Positions 10,596 to 20,330 of a DNA stretch of 39,295 bases are shown piece by piece. How positions within the stretch are numbered: position 1 is the stretch's first letter; every line of letters starts with the position of its first letter. The DNA is taken from contig BFEA01000319.1 in the NCBI GenBank assembly GCA_003427395.1, positions 397,376-436,670 on the forward strand, read 5' to 3'. The position numbers were made by a program, and so were the translations under genes. Origin of the DNA: Chara braunii. Its lineage: Eukaryota > Streptophyta > Charophyceae > Charales > Characeae. The notes under the pieces are model-generated. The model ran no database searches. It saw only the letters and a list, made by a program, of their open reading frames with translations, and was not told the DNA's origin.

Positions 10596-10928
10596 ATGCG
10601 CGCACTGATGATGACAAGGCAATGTAATGATGACTTCGACAACGGCGACGATGTTGATGATGATGATGATGATGATGATGGCCACGAACCAGTTAGCCGT
10701 GTACTAACTTTTCTGACCCCTCCAGCTTCAAGTCCCGAAACCGCTGAGGAATCGATAGGCCACGCTCTCACAATTTGTATTCGTGCTGGAAATCGAAGTC
10801 AAATGAGCTTTTGCCCTTTTGCTCCACACGAGATTTCTGTTCTCGTTGAGCTCATCTTAGGACACCTGCGTTGTCTTCGAACAGATGCCGTTCCGTCCAG
10901 ATTCCCTGCGCGCACGGGGGGGGGGTGA
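10596..10928 (+). CDS. Hypothetical Asp-rich ORF or first exon
   Basis: A 110-codon ATG ORF is not recognised. Residues ~12-30 are an acidic run made by a (GAT)n microsatellite (10648-10679). The rest is a normal-looking, compositionally mixed sequence with TPPASSPETAEES and a hydrophobic, Cys-containing segment ending ELILGHLRCLRTD. It runs into a poly-G tract at 10916-10927, so either the true end is a splice donor before that or this is a chance ORF. No promoter or partner exon was identified. Low confidence that it is expressed. Confidence 0.25.
   Translation: MRALMMTRQCNDDFDNGDDVDDDDDDDDGHEPVSRVLTFLTPPASSPETAEESIGHALTICIRAGNRSQMSFCPFAPHEISVLVELILGHLRCLRTDAVPSRFPARTGGG
10648..10680 (+). 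repeat. (GAT)n microsatellite
   Basis: About eight uninterrupted GAT units, plus imperfect ones before them. Confidence 0.9.
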
Positions 10929-12900
10929 GCTGGGAATGAAGCGTGAGAGGAGGGGCAGAGAGATCGCGCACACGTGCGCGAGGGGGTAGTTGGGTCCGGC
11001 AAGAACGGCGCAAATGGGAGGGAAGTCGAGTTCGAAGTTGGGGAGGGGAGTTGTGTCGGGATCGGGGAGGGAGTGGAATCGGGAGTGGGGGGATTGATGG
11101 AAAGTGGGGGAGCGAAGGTACGGGGAATGGACGCAGGGAGTCAGGGAGTGAGGGGAGGGGGGGGATCGGGAGGAAGGAGCGCTGGAGTCGGGATCGAGAG
11201 GTTAGATGGCGGAGTCGGGATTAAGAGGGGGAAACGGGGAAACGAGTAGGATGGGAGTGCGTGCGCGTGCAGAGTGGGGTCGGNNNNNNNNNNNNNNNNN
11301 NNNNNNNNNNNNNNNNNNNNNNNNNNNNNNNNNNNNNNNNNNNNNNNNNNNNNNNNNNNNNNNNNNNNNNNGGGAGGAAGCGCGGGGAGGGGAGGGATCG
11401 TGCGCAGGTGCGCGCGGGGTCAGGCGGGGTAGCAGGATCGGGATGGGAATCATACAGGTAGTAGGATCGGGTGGGCAGCGGGATCAGGCGGGAGCAGGGT
11501 CGGGTGGGCAGCGGGATCAGGCGGGAACTTTCCCCCACCACCTCGCTCCGCCCCGCTGGCCCGTTACCTCTCCTCCCCCATCCTATCACTGACTCTGGAG
11601 CGGCACTGAAGCTTTCAGGGCACTGAAACTTTCAGGGCAGGACGACAGTACAGCTATTGGGTCAATCCCGACCTCGTGAGTCCAGAAAGAAGCAGATGCG
11701 GGTAACTGGCAGAGTGAGTCAGAGAGAACGGTAACTGGAAACTGGACTCACACAAAGGGAAAACTGAAGGCGGCGCAGTTGAATTGCCGGGGCCAACTCA
11801 TCATATTGGCTCAGCTAGAATTACGAGAATTATTTCACTTGCCGTTGGAGTTTTTTTCCTATGTCTTCCTTTTTTCGTTTTTCGTTTTTTCGTTACTTTG
11901 TTTTTCGCTGTGCAAGATAGAGAATTACGACAGTTCTTTTCCTTCGGCACTTACCGTTGGGCTTTTCCCACCGTGCATGGTAGAAATCAGTAGCGTAGAG
12001 TTTGCAGTTCCCGAACAAATAGATAGTATATATTGAGTTCCTCTGAGTGCGGGAAGCACTTTTCGACCTGAGTAGTACAAGGGCAGAAGGGTTGAGATCG
12101 CTAGTGTTGTGTAGCGATGGTGTTCACCATGATGATGGTACTATGATAGTAACACCCTCATTATCATGATTATTGTGTTATTGGAGGTTGGAAGAGGGGG
12201 GGAGAGGGTGGTCGATGAAGCCGACAGGTGGATATGGGTCAGAGAGGTACTTATTGCAGTGGCGAGTGGATAGACATAGAGAGAGTGGGAGTGTTAGTAA
12301 CGTATTTGTTAGGCGGTTGGGGAGAAGGGAGGTGACAGCGAGGGGGGGGATGTGATAGGGGAGGAGGGAGAAAAGGATAGGCGGACATATTGCTCGTTGC
12401 GAGATCAGTGATCGCGCCGGGGTAGGAGCTTGAAAAGAGAGTTGCGAGATGGGTGGGTGGTGTCAGGCGAGGGAGAGTGCAGGTTCGGAGTTGATGGGGC
12501 TGGGGGAGGTAAGATGGGGTAGCAAAGGATAAAGTGGGTTGAAAGTGTGTGGTGGTTGTAGGGGATGGAGCGGAGGGCTGGAAGTGAGAGAGGAGGTGGG
12601 GTTGGGGGCTGAGGATTGGGGGTGTGAGCATAAAATGGGGGGTGGAGCTGGACTGCTGCGTGGGGAGAAGGTGACTGATGTGCTGCGTGGGGAGAAGGTG
12701 ACTGATGTGCTGCGGGGTTAAGTCAGGAGTGTTGGAGGAAGGGGGAGGAGGTGGGGGGGAAGGATTGGTGTCTTTAGGAGGCGAGGTGGAATGTCCGGCT
12801 TAGTTTAGGGGAGGGAGTGTGTGGTGGACTCGGGAGGGGGGATTCAGGAGAGATACATTAGTCGTGGGCAGGAAGATAGCGTTGAGGGGTGTGATGGCGG
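10905..12900. other. G-rich, strand-asymmetric region with gap
   Basis: The + strand is very rich in G and poor in C, with many GGG and GGGG runs. An 88-base run of N lies at 11284-11371. A 33-bp tandem repeat with several GGG tracts lies at 11464-11527, and a 17-bp tandem pair (GCACTGAARCTTTCAGG) near 11602-11635. A 27-bp pair lies at 12655-12708. Between 11.78 and 12.15 kb a T-rich stretch interrupts the pattern. No gene is supported; the long ORFs here are low complexity or cross the gap. Confidence 0.5.
12655..12708 (+). repeat. 27-bp tandem duplication
   Basis: Two identical copies of a 27-bp unit begin GCTGCGTGGGGAGAAGG, with a third partial start at 12709. Confidence 0.8.
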
Positions 12901-13505
12901 ACTTCTCACTTAGTTGTTAATGGTTGATGTCTGGAGTCTATCGCTGCAGTCGGATGTCTCAGGGAGATTGTGTTCCTCGCTTGAGTCTTGGTGCCTTCGC
13001 AGATGCCTTCACAGAGTGTGGTTTGTTATCTTGCGGAGGTGGCCTTCGGATTTGGAGCTCCTTCAGTCTTTCGGCGATTGGTGGCATGTCGATCTACGGC
13101 TGGATGGTTGTTGCATTTTGTGGTTGTGAAGCTGCTGGTGTCGCCAGCTTTGACCTTCGGACGGCTTCTACCCGGGATGTTCGAAGCAGCTTCGAGGAGG
13201 GCCACTGTGGCCAGCTTCCTTCTTTGCGGTGGTGCGCGCACGGGGGGTGCGCTCGGGCGTGGCTTCTTCGAGCCCTCGGGGCGATGGCGGGCGTTGCCTC
13301 CCAGCTTCAAAATTCAAAGTTGGGCGTGCGCGGCGCACGGGCGGCTGGGCGTGAGGGTGGCGGCGGGTTTCAGTTGGCGGCAGCCCGTCGGGCTTAGGCT
13401 GGGCACGCGCGCACTATAGCGCAGTGCTGGAAATCGCGCTAACCAATGGCGCGGGCGCGTGGATATCCTGCAGGGTGGTGATTCTAACAAGCCTCCTTCG
13501 CACAT
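12901..13505. other. No supported gene
   Basis: A GC-rich stretch with overlapping ORFs in three frames, none of them recognisable. It contains several CTTCG and GGCTTCT words. A TATA-like ACTATAGC lies near 13410. It may be intron or promoter of the region that follows. Confidence 0.3.
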
Positions 13506-13780
13506 ATGCTTTCCTTCGGGTTATATCAGTTCTTACTGGAAGCATTACTACAGCTAGGCCTCTTCCCAGGAATACCAAAGGTCGGCATATCACTGGACTA
13601 TATAGGAAGGGTAATTACTGGACTAGGTCATCTATTCTCTTTAGGAGTTTCCATCGCCTCTCCTTTGGTCGTTTTTGCATGGCAGGCAGTCACAGTTCAC
13701 TCATGGACTTCTTCCTTGATTCGGAACAGTTGGCGGAATATAGGGATGCAGACAAAGTGGTATGGCCGAGCCTCCCTTGA
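13506..13780 (+). CDS. Possible membrane-protein exon(s), unrecognised
   Basis: The frame starting at 13506 gives two hydrophobic stretches, LLEALLQLGLFPGIP and FSLGVSIASPLVVFAW, in otherwise ordinary composition. A pyrimidine-rich run ending CTTCACTATAG at about 13949, followed by a hydrophobic frame (YAALVLALTSAAQLFGM), may mark a further exon. The pieces look like a multi-pass membrane protein in exons, but exon ends are not certain. Candidate donors are GTAATT near 13610 and GTCG near 13666. The F-x2-G-x2-IA-x-P pattern recalls FliR/SctT-type export proteins, but one motif is not enough to name it. Confidence 0.25.
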
Positions 13781-14065
13781 TTTTTGCCATGGGTCCATCT
13801 GCTCTCTGCTTCCCCCGTGTTAATCCTACTCTTCTTCCTGCCGATCTGCCTTGTGCTGCTTCCAAACCTGATCATCCCTCTCGCCCTTCTCAGGCACTGT
13901 AAGTCGGGGCGGATCTTGCTTGCGCCCTCCCTCTCTGCTTCACTATAGTCTATGCAGCACTCGTTCTAGCATTGACATCTGCTGCACAGCTGTTTGGGAT
14001 GGACTCACCTTTCTGGCAATGGAGGCATTTCTTTCCCCTTTTTTTCCCGGGACCTGTAATAGACA

Positions 14066-14111
14066 GCTCCTGTCTATAGATGGGGCACTTCACCTGCTGG
14101 GAACTGGGCCC
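14066..14111 (-). repeat. LINE/SINE 3'-tail family copy
   Basis: Read on the minus strand, this has GGGCCCAGTTCCCAGCAGG, then CCCCATCTATAGACAGGAGC. It aligns with the tail blocks near 17.0 kb (+) and 31.35 kb (-). A short A-rich stretch follows on the minus strand. Confidence 0.6.
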
Positions 14112-14715
14112 GCTGCCCAGTGCCCCTTGTACAACTTGAACCACCAGTACACCCAAGCGTGGCGGATTCACACTGCATGCCAAGCTTTACCAAACTACCA
14201 GTGGCCCACCTTTTTCTTTTTTTGCTTGTGCCGCCAGCCATTGTGGTCTGGTAGCCCTGAGCCTCTGAAGCTTTTGGAGTGAGCCATGAGTTTTTCGAAG
14301 TCAGCTGGGGCCATGTATTGGCGGTTTAATATACAATTGCTGGAATGGCTTGATCTGATCGACGATGGAGCCCCCTTTCCAGCACCCGCTCAATCACTCC
14401 CTCTGCTGTCTTGTGAGCTCCATGTTCCTCACGGTGTGACCCTCTAGCTACAGTTCTTGCCCATAGCAATGGAGCATGTGCTGAATTCTGAACAAGACTT
14501 GCTTCAGCTATGGCGGATGATAAGCAGAGAGGAGCATCTACAGATCTGTCAACCAGCAGATTTCTCGCCTTTTCTGGCATTCTTAGCCTCTCTCACATTG
14601 CTATGCTTTCACCTCTCTCCCCAGTCTCATCCCCCCTTCTCTGCCTCTTCCTTCCATCCTTCCCTCTTCCCATCTATGTATTACTTTTCTTCTTCTTCTT
14701 CTTCTTTGCCTTCAG

Positions 14716-14758
14716 ATGATAAAGGAAGATGTCCCCTCTGCTGCTGCTGCTTGTGATG
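14716..14758 (+). CDS. Candidate internal exon
   Basis: A strong acceptor, a long TTC-rich polypyrimidine tract ending TTTGCCTTCAG, precedes 14716. A GTAGTA donor follows at about 14759. The 43-nt exon has an open frame (MIKEDVPSAAAACD) and lies upstream of the better supported exons at 15.47-16.23 kb. Its phase relative to them is unknown. Confidence 0.25.
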
Positions 14759-15036
14759 GTAGTAGAAAGGCCTCAGGGATTGCCAGTCCCTCCTGCCAAT
14801 CTGCTGCCTGGCCTTCGCACCGCATGCACAGTATAGAGATCGAGAGATGCAGCAATATACATGGGCTCTTCTTCCTCTCTCTCCCCTTCTCCCGCCTCTT
14901 TTACCACCCTCCCCTTCTCATTACTTCTTCTTCTCCCCCTCTTGGCCTTCCTGTATTTCAATTGGCTTTGAGTGCTGTGTGGGATTTAAAGACATGTGTA
15001 ACTTCGTCCTATCCTACAATCTCTCTCTGTTTTCAG

Positions 15037-15107
15037 ATGGTCTCACTCTGTCAGTGGGTGCTTAGCCCACAGAGCAGAAGAAACCTGACTCTATCAAAGA
15101 ATGCTCT
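15037..15107 (+). CDS. Candidate exon fragment before a foldback insertion
   Basis: A good acceptor (CTCTCTCTGTTTTCAG) ends at 15036. The frame after it (MVSLCQWVLSPQSRRNL) stays open until it meets an inverted-repeat element at 15108. No donor could be chosen. It may be a damaged exon of the gene continuing at 15469. Confidence 0.2.
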
Positions 15108-15216
15108 TACCGTCTTCACCGGAATAGACCGCCCTGTCATTATCGCCGTATCTAGACGGAAAAATGGCCCGAATGCAGGTCTAAAGACCGGGCGTTGTAT
15201 TCGGGTGAAGACAGTA
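15108..15216. mobile_element. Small inverted-repeat element (MITE-like)
   Basis: A 29-bp left arm (15108-15136, TACCGTCTTCACCGGAATA...) pairs with a right arm (15188-15216) at 24 of 29 positions, around a 51-bp centre. Size and form fit a short foldback or MITE. A clear target-site duplication was not seen. Confidence 0.45.
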
Positions 15217-15468
15217 GTCAGAAATTGTAACTGCCAGTGCTCACTCAAGAACTCTGAAAGGGAATCAGAAAACTTGGGTGGAGGACGAGAGTCAAAATGA
15301 AGGGATATTCTGTTGTTGTATCCTGCAATACACGCATGGTGATCTGTGCCCTTGTTCCTGTCACTAATAATTTAATAGATGGTGTCATTTTCGGCGACAT
15401 TGCTTGTGGTGATGCGGTGAAAAACCCCGAATTTTGGGCCTTCCATTAACCATCTCTCGTTTCTGCAG

Positions 15469-16230
15469 GTCTTGTCACAGCTAAAACGAGTCCAACAACT
15501 TGTCAATCAGAGAGCAGAGCTGCTTGACTGTATACAGACTACGATAGAGGTACCACCTGTAAATATAGACTTCTATACTTCACAGCCGGATGTGACCCCT
15601 GGACATGCTGAGTCTGATGAAGGCCAATTTACCTCCAAGACGGCCAGGAAGACACAAATGTCAAACAATAAGGGACGGAAAACTCCAACGGCATCCCCGA
15701 GAGAAAGTTTACAAAACAAGGGATGGAAAACTCCAATGACATCCCCAAAGGAAAAGAAACAAGAAGACAGTCCTCGGAATAAAGGCAGTGCCAAGAAGAC
15801 AAGTAGGAGCAAAACACCGAGGCAAGAGGAAAAAGTTGCAGATGAATCAAAAGGGCCAGAAGCATCCAATTTGTATGCATGGTCTGAGTTGGTGGTGGGG
15901 AATCTCAAAATAAGACTCCAAGATCTCTGTGCACAGTACTATGAGGTAAAGACTAAGTACCCAAATTCCCTGCTCTTTTTTTTTTTTTTTTTTTTTTCCC
16001 TGCTCATTTTTTGATTGGAGAAAAACAGAATTGCAAGGAAAATGAGCGATAGCGAACTTCAGAAACCAAGCAGCATCATGCACATGAGACCAGATAGTCG
16101 TGACCTTGAACCGAAAGCAGAATTGCAACACGAGTTTCACCAAATAAGAGGACAGCAAAAGCTCATAAGTGACAATGTTGGAATAGTCTCATCATCATCA
16201 ACAAAGAACCAATGTCGACATCCTATCTGA
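15469..16230 (+). CDS. Two-exon 3' end of an unrecognised basic protein
   Basis: Exon A (15469-15945, 159 codons) follows a TCTCTCGTTTCTGCAG acceptor and ends at a GAG|GTAAAG donor. Exon B (16021-16230) follows a T-rich tract ending ATTGGAG and closes with a TGA. Both are in frame 1 with phase-0 ends, and the 75-nt intron between them holds a stop, so splicing is needed. Exon A begins with a helical segment (QLKRVQQLVNQRAELLD). It then has a Lys/Ser/Pro-rich tract with two 16-residue repeats of the type NKG-KTP--SP-E, and ends with SELVVGNLKIRLQDLCAQYYE. I do not recognise the family. The basic S/T-P-rich middle suggests a disordered phosphorylatable linker. Upstream exons are missing or damaged, so it may be a gene fragment. 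Confidence 0.5.
15667..15758 (+). repeat. 48-bp in-frame coding repeat
   Basis: Two direct copies 48 bp apart (start 15667 and 15715) encode 16-residue repeats in the Lys/Pro-rich linker of the spliced ORF. The period keeps the frame, as expected of a repeat tolerated in coding sequence. Confidence 0.6.
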
Positions 16231-16251
16231 CGCTCTGCGCCCAGACTACAA

Positions 16252-16344
16252 ATGGCAGATCCTATCTACAATGCCGCTGGTGATGTCAACAGCTCCCCGA
16301 AGTACGAGCAGAACTCGGCCAATGCCGTTCGCCTCAAGCACCAG
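16252..16344 (+). CDS. Candidate first coding exon, unrecognised
   Basis: An ATG opens 31 codons (MADPIYNAAGDVNSS...) ending exactly at CAG|GTATGT, a good plant donor in phase 0. It starts only 21 bp after the stop of the preceding spliced ORF, which is very close for a separate gene. An alternative open frame also crosses this stretch. The next exon was not located; CACTCACAG at about 16388 would leave an intron of only ~43 nt. Confidence 0.25.
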
Positions 16345-16975
16345 GTATGTCTCTCGTATCACTCACAACTTCGATCCCCCACTCACAGATGCCACTTGCA
16401 CCCAAGGACCACCATGCGCCCCATCCAGCATACAGCAGCGCAGTTCGGCTATGGCTGCCTGCTTATCCAGCTCGCCCGTGAGCGCATGAGCGCTGGCCAG
16501 CATATAGCACAGCAGCGCTTGCGCAGCATGCAGCCAGTGCCCGAATGAGGAATGCGGGGGCAGGCACTTTCCTAAATGGAAGTGGCCTGCCTGCTGCGTG
16601 CGACCTGGCTGCACCGGGCCCCGGCCCAGAAGCTTCCAGTAGGCCCCGGGAGGCTGAGCCCCAGTCTGAACGAATCAGGCCCAGGGCCTGTGACAGTTAC
16701 CCGTGCCCAACTGCCCACAGCCTGTGTTGGGTCCTTGTTGCGTATCTCGCCCAAGGCCTGACTCAGATGCATTTGATAAAGTAGCCAGGACCTGGGCGCT
16801 TTCAACCAACTGGCTCTGCTCAACTGCCTGAATTTCCCCAGTAGCGTGGATACCCCAAATAGGCCTTGGTCGTGCCTGCCTTCACTTAGGGCGGCCGACT
16901 GTACTGAAAAGAGGGCCCAGTAGGGCTTATCGAGGCCTTGAGCCTCGCAGAATCTTATTACATTCAACTTAAACG
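16345..16975. other. No supported gene
   Basis: A GC-rich stretch with many CCAGGCC and GGGCC words. Overlapping ORFs on both strands have no recognisable features. Confidence 0.35.
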
Positions 16976-16977
16976 CT

Positions 16978-17198
16978 GGACCCAATTTCCAGCAGGTGCA
17001 GCTCTCCACGAGTCCCCATCAATAGACGGAGCCTTCAAATACAGGGGACCGCTTCAAAGGGCTACTCTTATCACCCGGTTAAGCGCCCCCCCCCTGGACA
17101 TGAAGGGTTTGCTTTCCAAAAAAAAAAAAAAAAGGCTTAAAAAAAAAGGCTTAAAAAAAAAGGCTCAAAAAAAAAGGCTCAAAAAAAAAAAAAAAAAA
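16978..17198 (+). repeat. LINE/SINE 3' tail and A-rich tandem tract
   Basis: 16978-17033 matches the shared tail family, with GGACCCAATTTCCAGCAGG then CCCCATCAATAGACGGAGC. About 85 bp later comes an A-rich tract (17118-17198). It contains four copies of a 14-bp unit, A(8-9) plus GGCTTA or GGCTCA, which looks like a variegated poly(A) tail. Confidence 0.55.
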
Positions 17199-17618
17199 GA
17201 GGCCTGGGACCTCTCAATTCGACCTGGGAAGTACTGGGGCTATGACCAGCTGTGCCTATGCTGGAAACCGGATCAAGACTGTCAAGCATCACGTTGACTG
17301 TTGACCGACAAATTCAGACTGGTAAATAGACAGTGTCCTTTTCTCCAGCAATTGTTGATGCAATGAACCCAGATCATGAAAACACTCGTCAACAATGCAA
17401 GTCCAGAATATCAAACCGCTGGTGATTACCAATAATCAAAATCGTGTCCAGAAAGAATGAGATGAGATAATCATACACAGACAAAGGAGAGAGGAGGGAG
17501 ATTAGACAAAGGAGAGGAATAATGTACAATGCCCGCTCCTGCTTCGGGCTCCCTCCTCAATCGCCACCTCAAATAATCAATAGTCTGAACACATAATCGA
17601 AGTCCTGCTACAATGTGC

Positions 17619-17796
17619 CACGTGCCACGTCTAATCAGTCCCTCATCAGCGCTGGAGCAATATCGACATGAAGACAAACAGGTACTTATCCACGACCTCT
17701 CCACAGTCCTGATCTCCTCCTGAAGTGACGATGAAATAGAACAGCAGTGTCGGTCACGTAGTCCCAGCAATATAACACGTGGCAGCTGCCACGTCA
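17619..17796. promoter_or_regulatory. Cluster of ACGT-core (G-box-like) motifs
   Basis: CACGTG lies at 17619, CCACGTC at 17625, TCACGTA near 17755, CACGTG at 17776 and CCACGTCA at 17789. The last two form a perfect 18-bp palindrome ACGTGGCAGCTGCCACGT (17777-17794). ACGT cores are bZIP/bHLH sites in plants. Function here is inferred only. Confidence 0.35.
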
Positions 17797-18210
17797 GCAT
17801 GCCTTGAAGACAGTAGCCAGCCAGCCACCATGCCAAGCCAGCAGCGCGTCGCCGCAATCTCACAAATGCCAGCACAAAAGCCAGCGTCCACTGGCGTCGC
17901 AGCGTCGAGCCAGCGTCGCGTCGTCAACGCGTGAAGTCAGCATTAACGCAAGACAGAATGAATGTCAAAGCCAGGAAGTCAGCGCTTATGTAGTGTTGAC
18001 GCGGGGTCTGGACCCCGGATGCTGCATCCCTTAGTCGTCCAGATCTCAATGCAAACGAGGGTCCAGATTGATATGAAACTGAATTCCCTCCGGCCTGGAT
18101 GCTGTCTAGGTACCTGCGCACAACAAGTGAGTGTATCCAACCAAGAGCCTGGGCGTGGTACCTTTGACTCTACAGTTGACTTTGACCTTTGAATTTCCAG
18201 TATACAGCGT

Positions 18211-18276
18211 TTGGTCACACAGCCAAACGCATCAGACTCAGGCCTGGGCGGCGTCTTGGTCACACAGCCCAGCGCA
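18211..18276 (+). repeat. 45-bp spaced direct repeat
   Basis: TTGGTCACACAGCC followed by an ARCGCA-like end occurs at 18211 and again at 18256. Confidence 0.6.
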
Positions 18277-18385
18277 GACAACCCAGGTCTGCGTTGCCTG
18301 GGGCGAAGTTCTGGGCCCCAGGCTGCCTCTGGACAGGGTTACTGCATTCCTGCCGGCCCACTTTCGAGTTCCACCACAGAAATAT

Positions 18386-19790
18386 TTAAGACTTTAACCC
18401 TCGTTCATAAGCAGCGACAATATTAGGGGCAGTTTCAAGTAGTTCTTTTCTACTAAACCATCTGTCCTCAGATGATGCTTGAGACTTGAAACGTACCTCG
18501 AACTGCTTCTGAGGTCGTCCACGTCCTCCTGTAGAGAAGTAACCATGTTTTATGATTCTTTCTACCTCGTATCTACCTTCCATAGATGGCGGAATCATAG
18601 ATGGTCTGTGTGAAAATTCATTCCCTTCTATATAGGGCAACAATTTGGACGCGTGAAAGACATGATATGTTTTGCGATGAGGGGGTATATCAATACGATT
18701 AGACGGTCCCTCTGCATCCCCAATTACTTTGAGAACTTCCCAGGGTCCAAAATAGACAGGCACAAGTTTTTGAGACACATCTTCTTCTAAGGAAAACTCT
18801 TTGGACTTTACCCAGACGAAATCACCTTCCTTAAAGGTGGATGGTCGACGATGTTTATTTGCTTGTTCGATCATCTGGTCCTGAGCTTTCTTTAAATTAT
18901 TTTTTACCTTCTTTATGTTTTCTTGAAACAAAACTGCATACTCTCGTGTCCCTGGAGGTAACCTAAGGAACTGGTCTCGCGTTAGCACATCAATGGGACG
19001 CCTAGGTCTCCACCCCTTGTGCAGTGCATTTGGTGTACGACCCGTAGCGGTGTGAACACTGTTGTTATATGCACTGACTATCTTGGGTAAGTTCTCATCC
19101 CAATCAATCTGATAGGGTCTCACATACATGCGCAAGAGTTGCTGACACAATCGGTTCATCTGCTCACTTTGTCCATTCGTTTCAGGGTGTCGCCCTGACG
19201 ACATGGTCAAACGTGTATCGTATGCTTCCATCAGCTTTTGCCATGACATACTTGTAAATCTTGTAGCACGATCAGACACAATGGAGATAGGAAACCCATA
19301 TTCAGTCACCCATCGCATCTGAAACTTTTGGATTACAAGTTTTGTCCGCGCCTCTGCGGGTAAGGGGATAAACATGACATACTTAGAGAAACGATCTATA
19401 ATAACCATCACTTGACTATTGTCGTTACGACTCTGGTGAGGTTCATGAAGTCCATCGAGATAGACTCACCTGGTTCACTTGGAATCGGTAGTGGTTTCAG
19501 AAGACCGAGTGGATTTTTATGTGACGGTTTGTTTCTCTGACATACCAAACATGTACGAACATAGGTTAGTACATCCTCCTTCAATCCCTTCCACTCAAAG
19601 CGTTCCGTAACCTCTGCATAAGTTTTCTTGAATTCAAAGTGACCTTCAAAATCGTGACATTCCCCAATTAGCAGACTTCTTAATCTCTTCCTTGTGAGGA
19701 ATACACAATCTTTGTTCAGTCTGGTCTAACAAGAAAAGGAAACCATCGGTTACACGGTAGTTGGGAAGTAGAGTTGGATCTTTTGCAAGG
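18386..19790 (-). pseudogene. int: Ty3 integrase with divergent chromodomain
   Basis: The zinc finger is at about 19665-19540 (HDFEGH, then CLVCQ), broken by stops upstream. SMDF with the first catalytic D lies near 19450, after which a 1-nt change shifts the frame. From 19411 a long clean ORF (341 codons) gives VMVIIDRFSKYVMF, D47 (SIVSDRATRF) and E83 (NGQSEQMNR), again 35 residues apart. Its C-terminus has YFGPWEVLKVIG (GPY/F-like), FHASKLLPYIEG and then YEVERIIKH...QFEVRFK...FSRKELLETAPNIVAAYE. That last part is a chromodomain-like fold with a weak second half. Confidence 0.82.
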
Positions 19791-19828
19791 ACATCAATGA
19801 TAGGCTTCCAAATAGGGTCAGTAACATA

Positions 19829-20290
19829 TCATTGCCGAATTCTATCTTTCAAATCATTCCCAACATCCAAATAAGAGACAATTGCGCCAAAGAAGTCACA
19901 CCTTCTGGACAATGCATCTGCAACCACATTAGACTTACCTTTGATCGTTTTCAATTCAAAATCGAAGGTATCAATAAACGCAGACCATCGTACCAGCTTA
20001 TCAAATATTCTAGGTTGTGTCTTTATCCACTTCAGAGTAGAGTGGTCTGAGTACACAGTAAAGTGTCTCCCTAATAAGTAGTACTTCCACATATGTAGTG
20101 CATAGACTAAGGCATACAACTCTCTTTCATAGGTGGAGTTGGCAACCTTTTCCGACAGCAATCGTGCAAACATAAACTTTATGGGTCTGTAGCCATTGTC
20201 GTCATCCTGCTGGAGAACAGCGCCAATCCCATACTGACTTGCGTCAGTGGTGACACTGAAAGGCAGGGATGGGTCAACAATCTTAAGGAC
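19829..20290 (-). pseudogene. pol: Ty3 RNase H
   Basis: Reading from about 20275 gives PSLPFSVTTDASQYGIG (first D). YERELYALVYALHMWKYYL (E), YSDHSTLKW (D) and NVVADALSRR (D) follow, so all four acidic residues of a Ty3 RNase H are visible in one open stretch. It ends at a stop at 19829. The domain looks better preserved than the adjacent RT. Confidence 0.8.
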
Positions 20291-20330
20291 GGGATAGTGA
20301 GTTAGTGCATACAGAAGTTCCTAACAAACT

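Larger units (their letters stand above)
17199..18385. other. Region 3' of the second Ty3 element; possible LTR remnant
   Basis: No gene seen. It lies directly downstream, on the minus strand, of the integrase stop at 18386, where the 3' LTR should be. It has a cluster of ACGT-core motifs (17619-17796), a repeat-rich CAGCG/CGTCG stretch (17815-17940) and a 45-bp tandem pair. No matching sequence was found upstream of the element's gag. Confidence 0.35.

Noticed and set aside
10596-10928. Asp-rich ORF as a metal-binding or acidic activation protein
   Set aside because: The acidic run is a microsatellite; no domain evidence, so left as hypothetical.
11206-11592. ORFs spanning the 88-base N gap
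   Set aside because: They include unknown residues and G-skewed sequence; no support.
13506-14035. Naming the hydrophobic exons as FliR/SctT
   Set aside because: Only one short motif agrees; exon joins are uncertain and the expected next conserved segment is not clear.
14041-14200. tRNA-derived SINE with B box (GGTTCAAGT on the minus strand)
   Set aside because: B box is only approximate and no A box at proper spacing was found; kept only as a tail-family copy.
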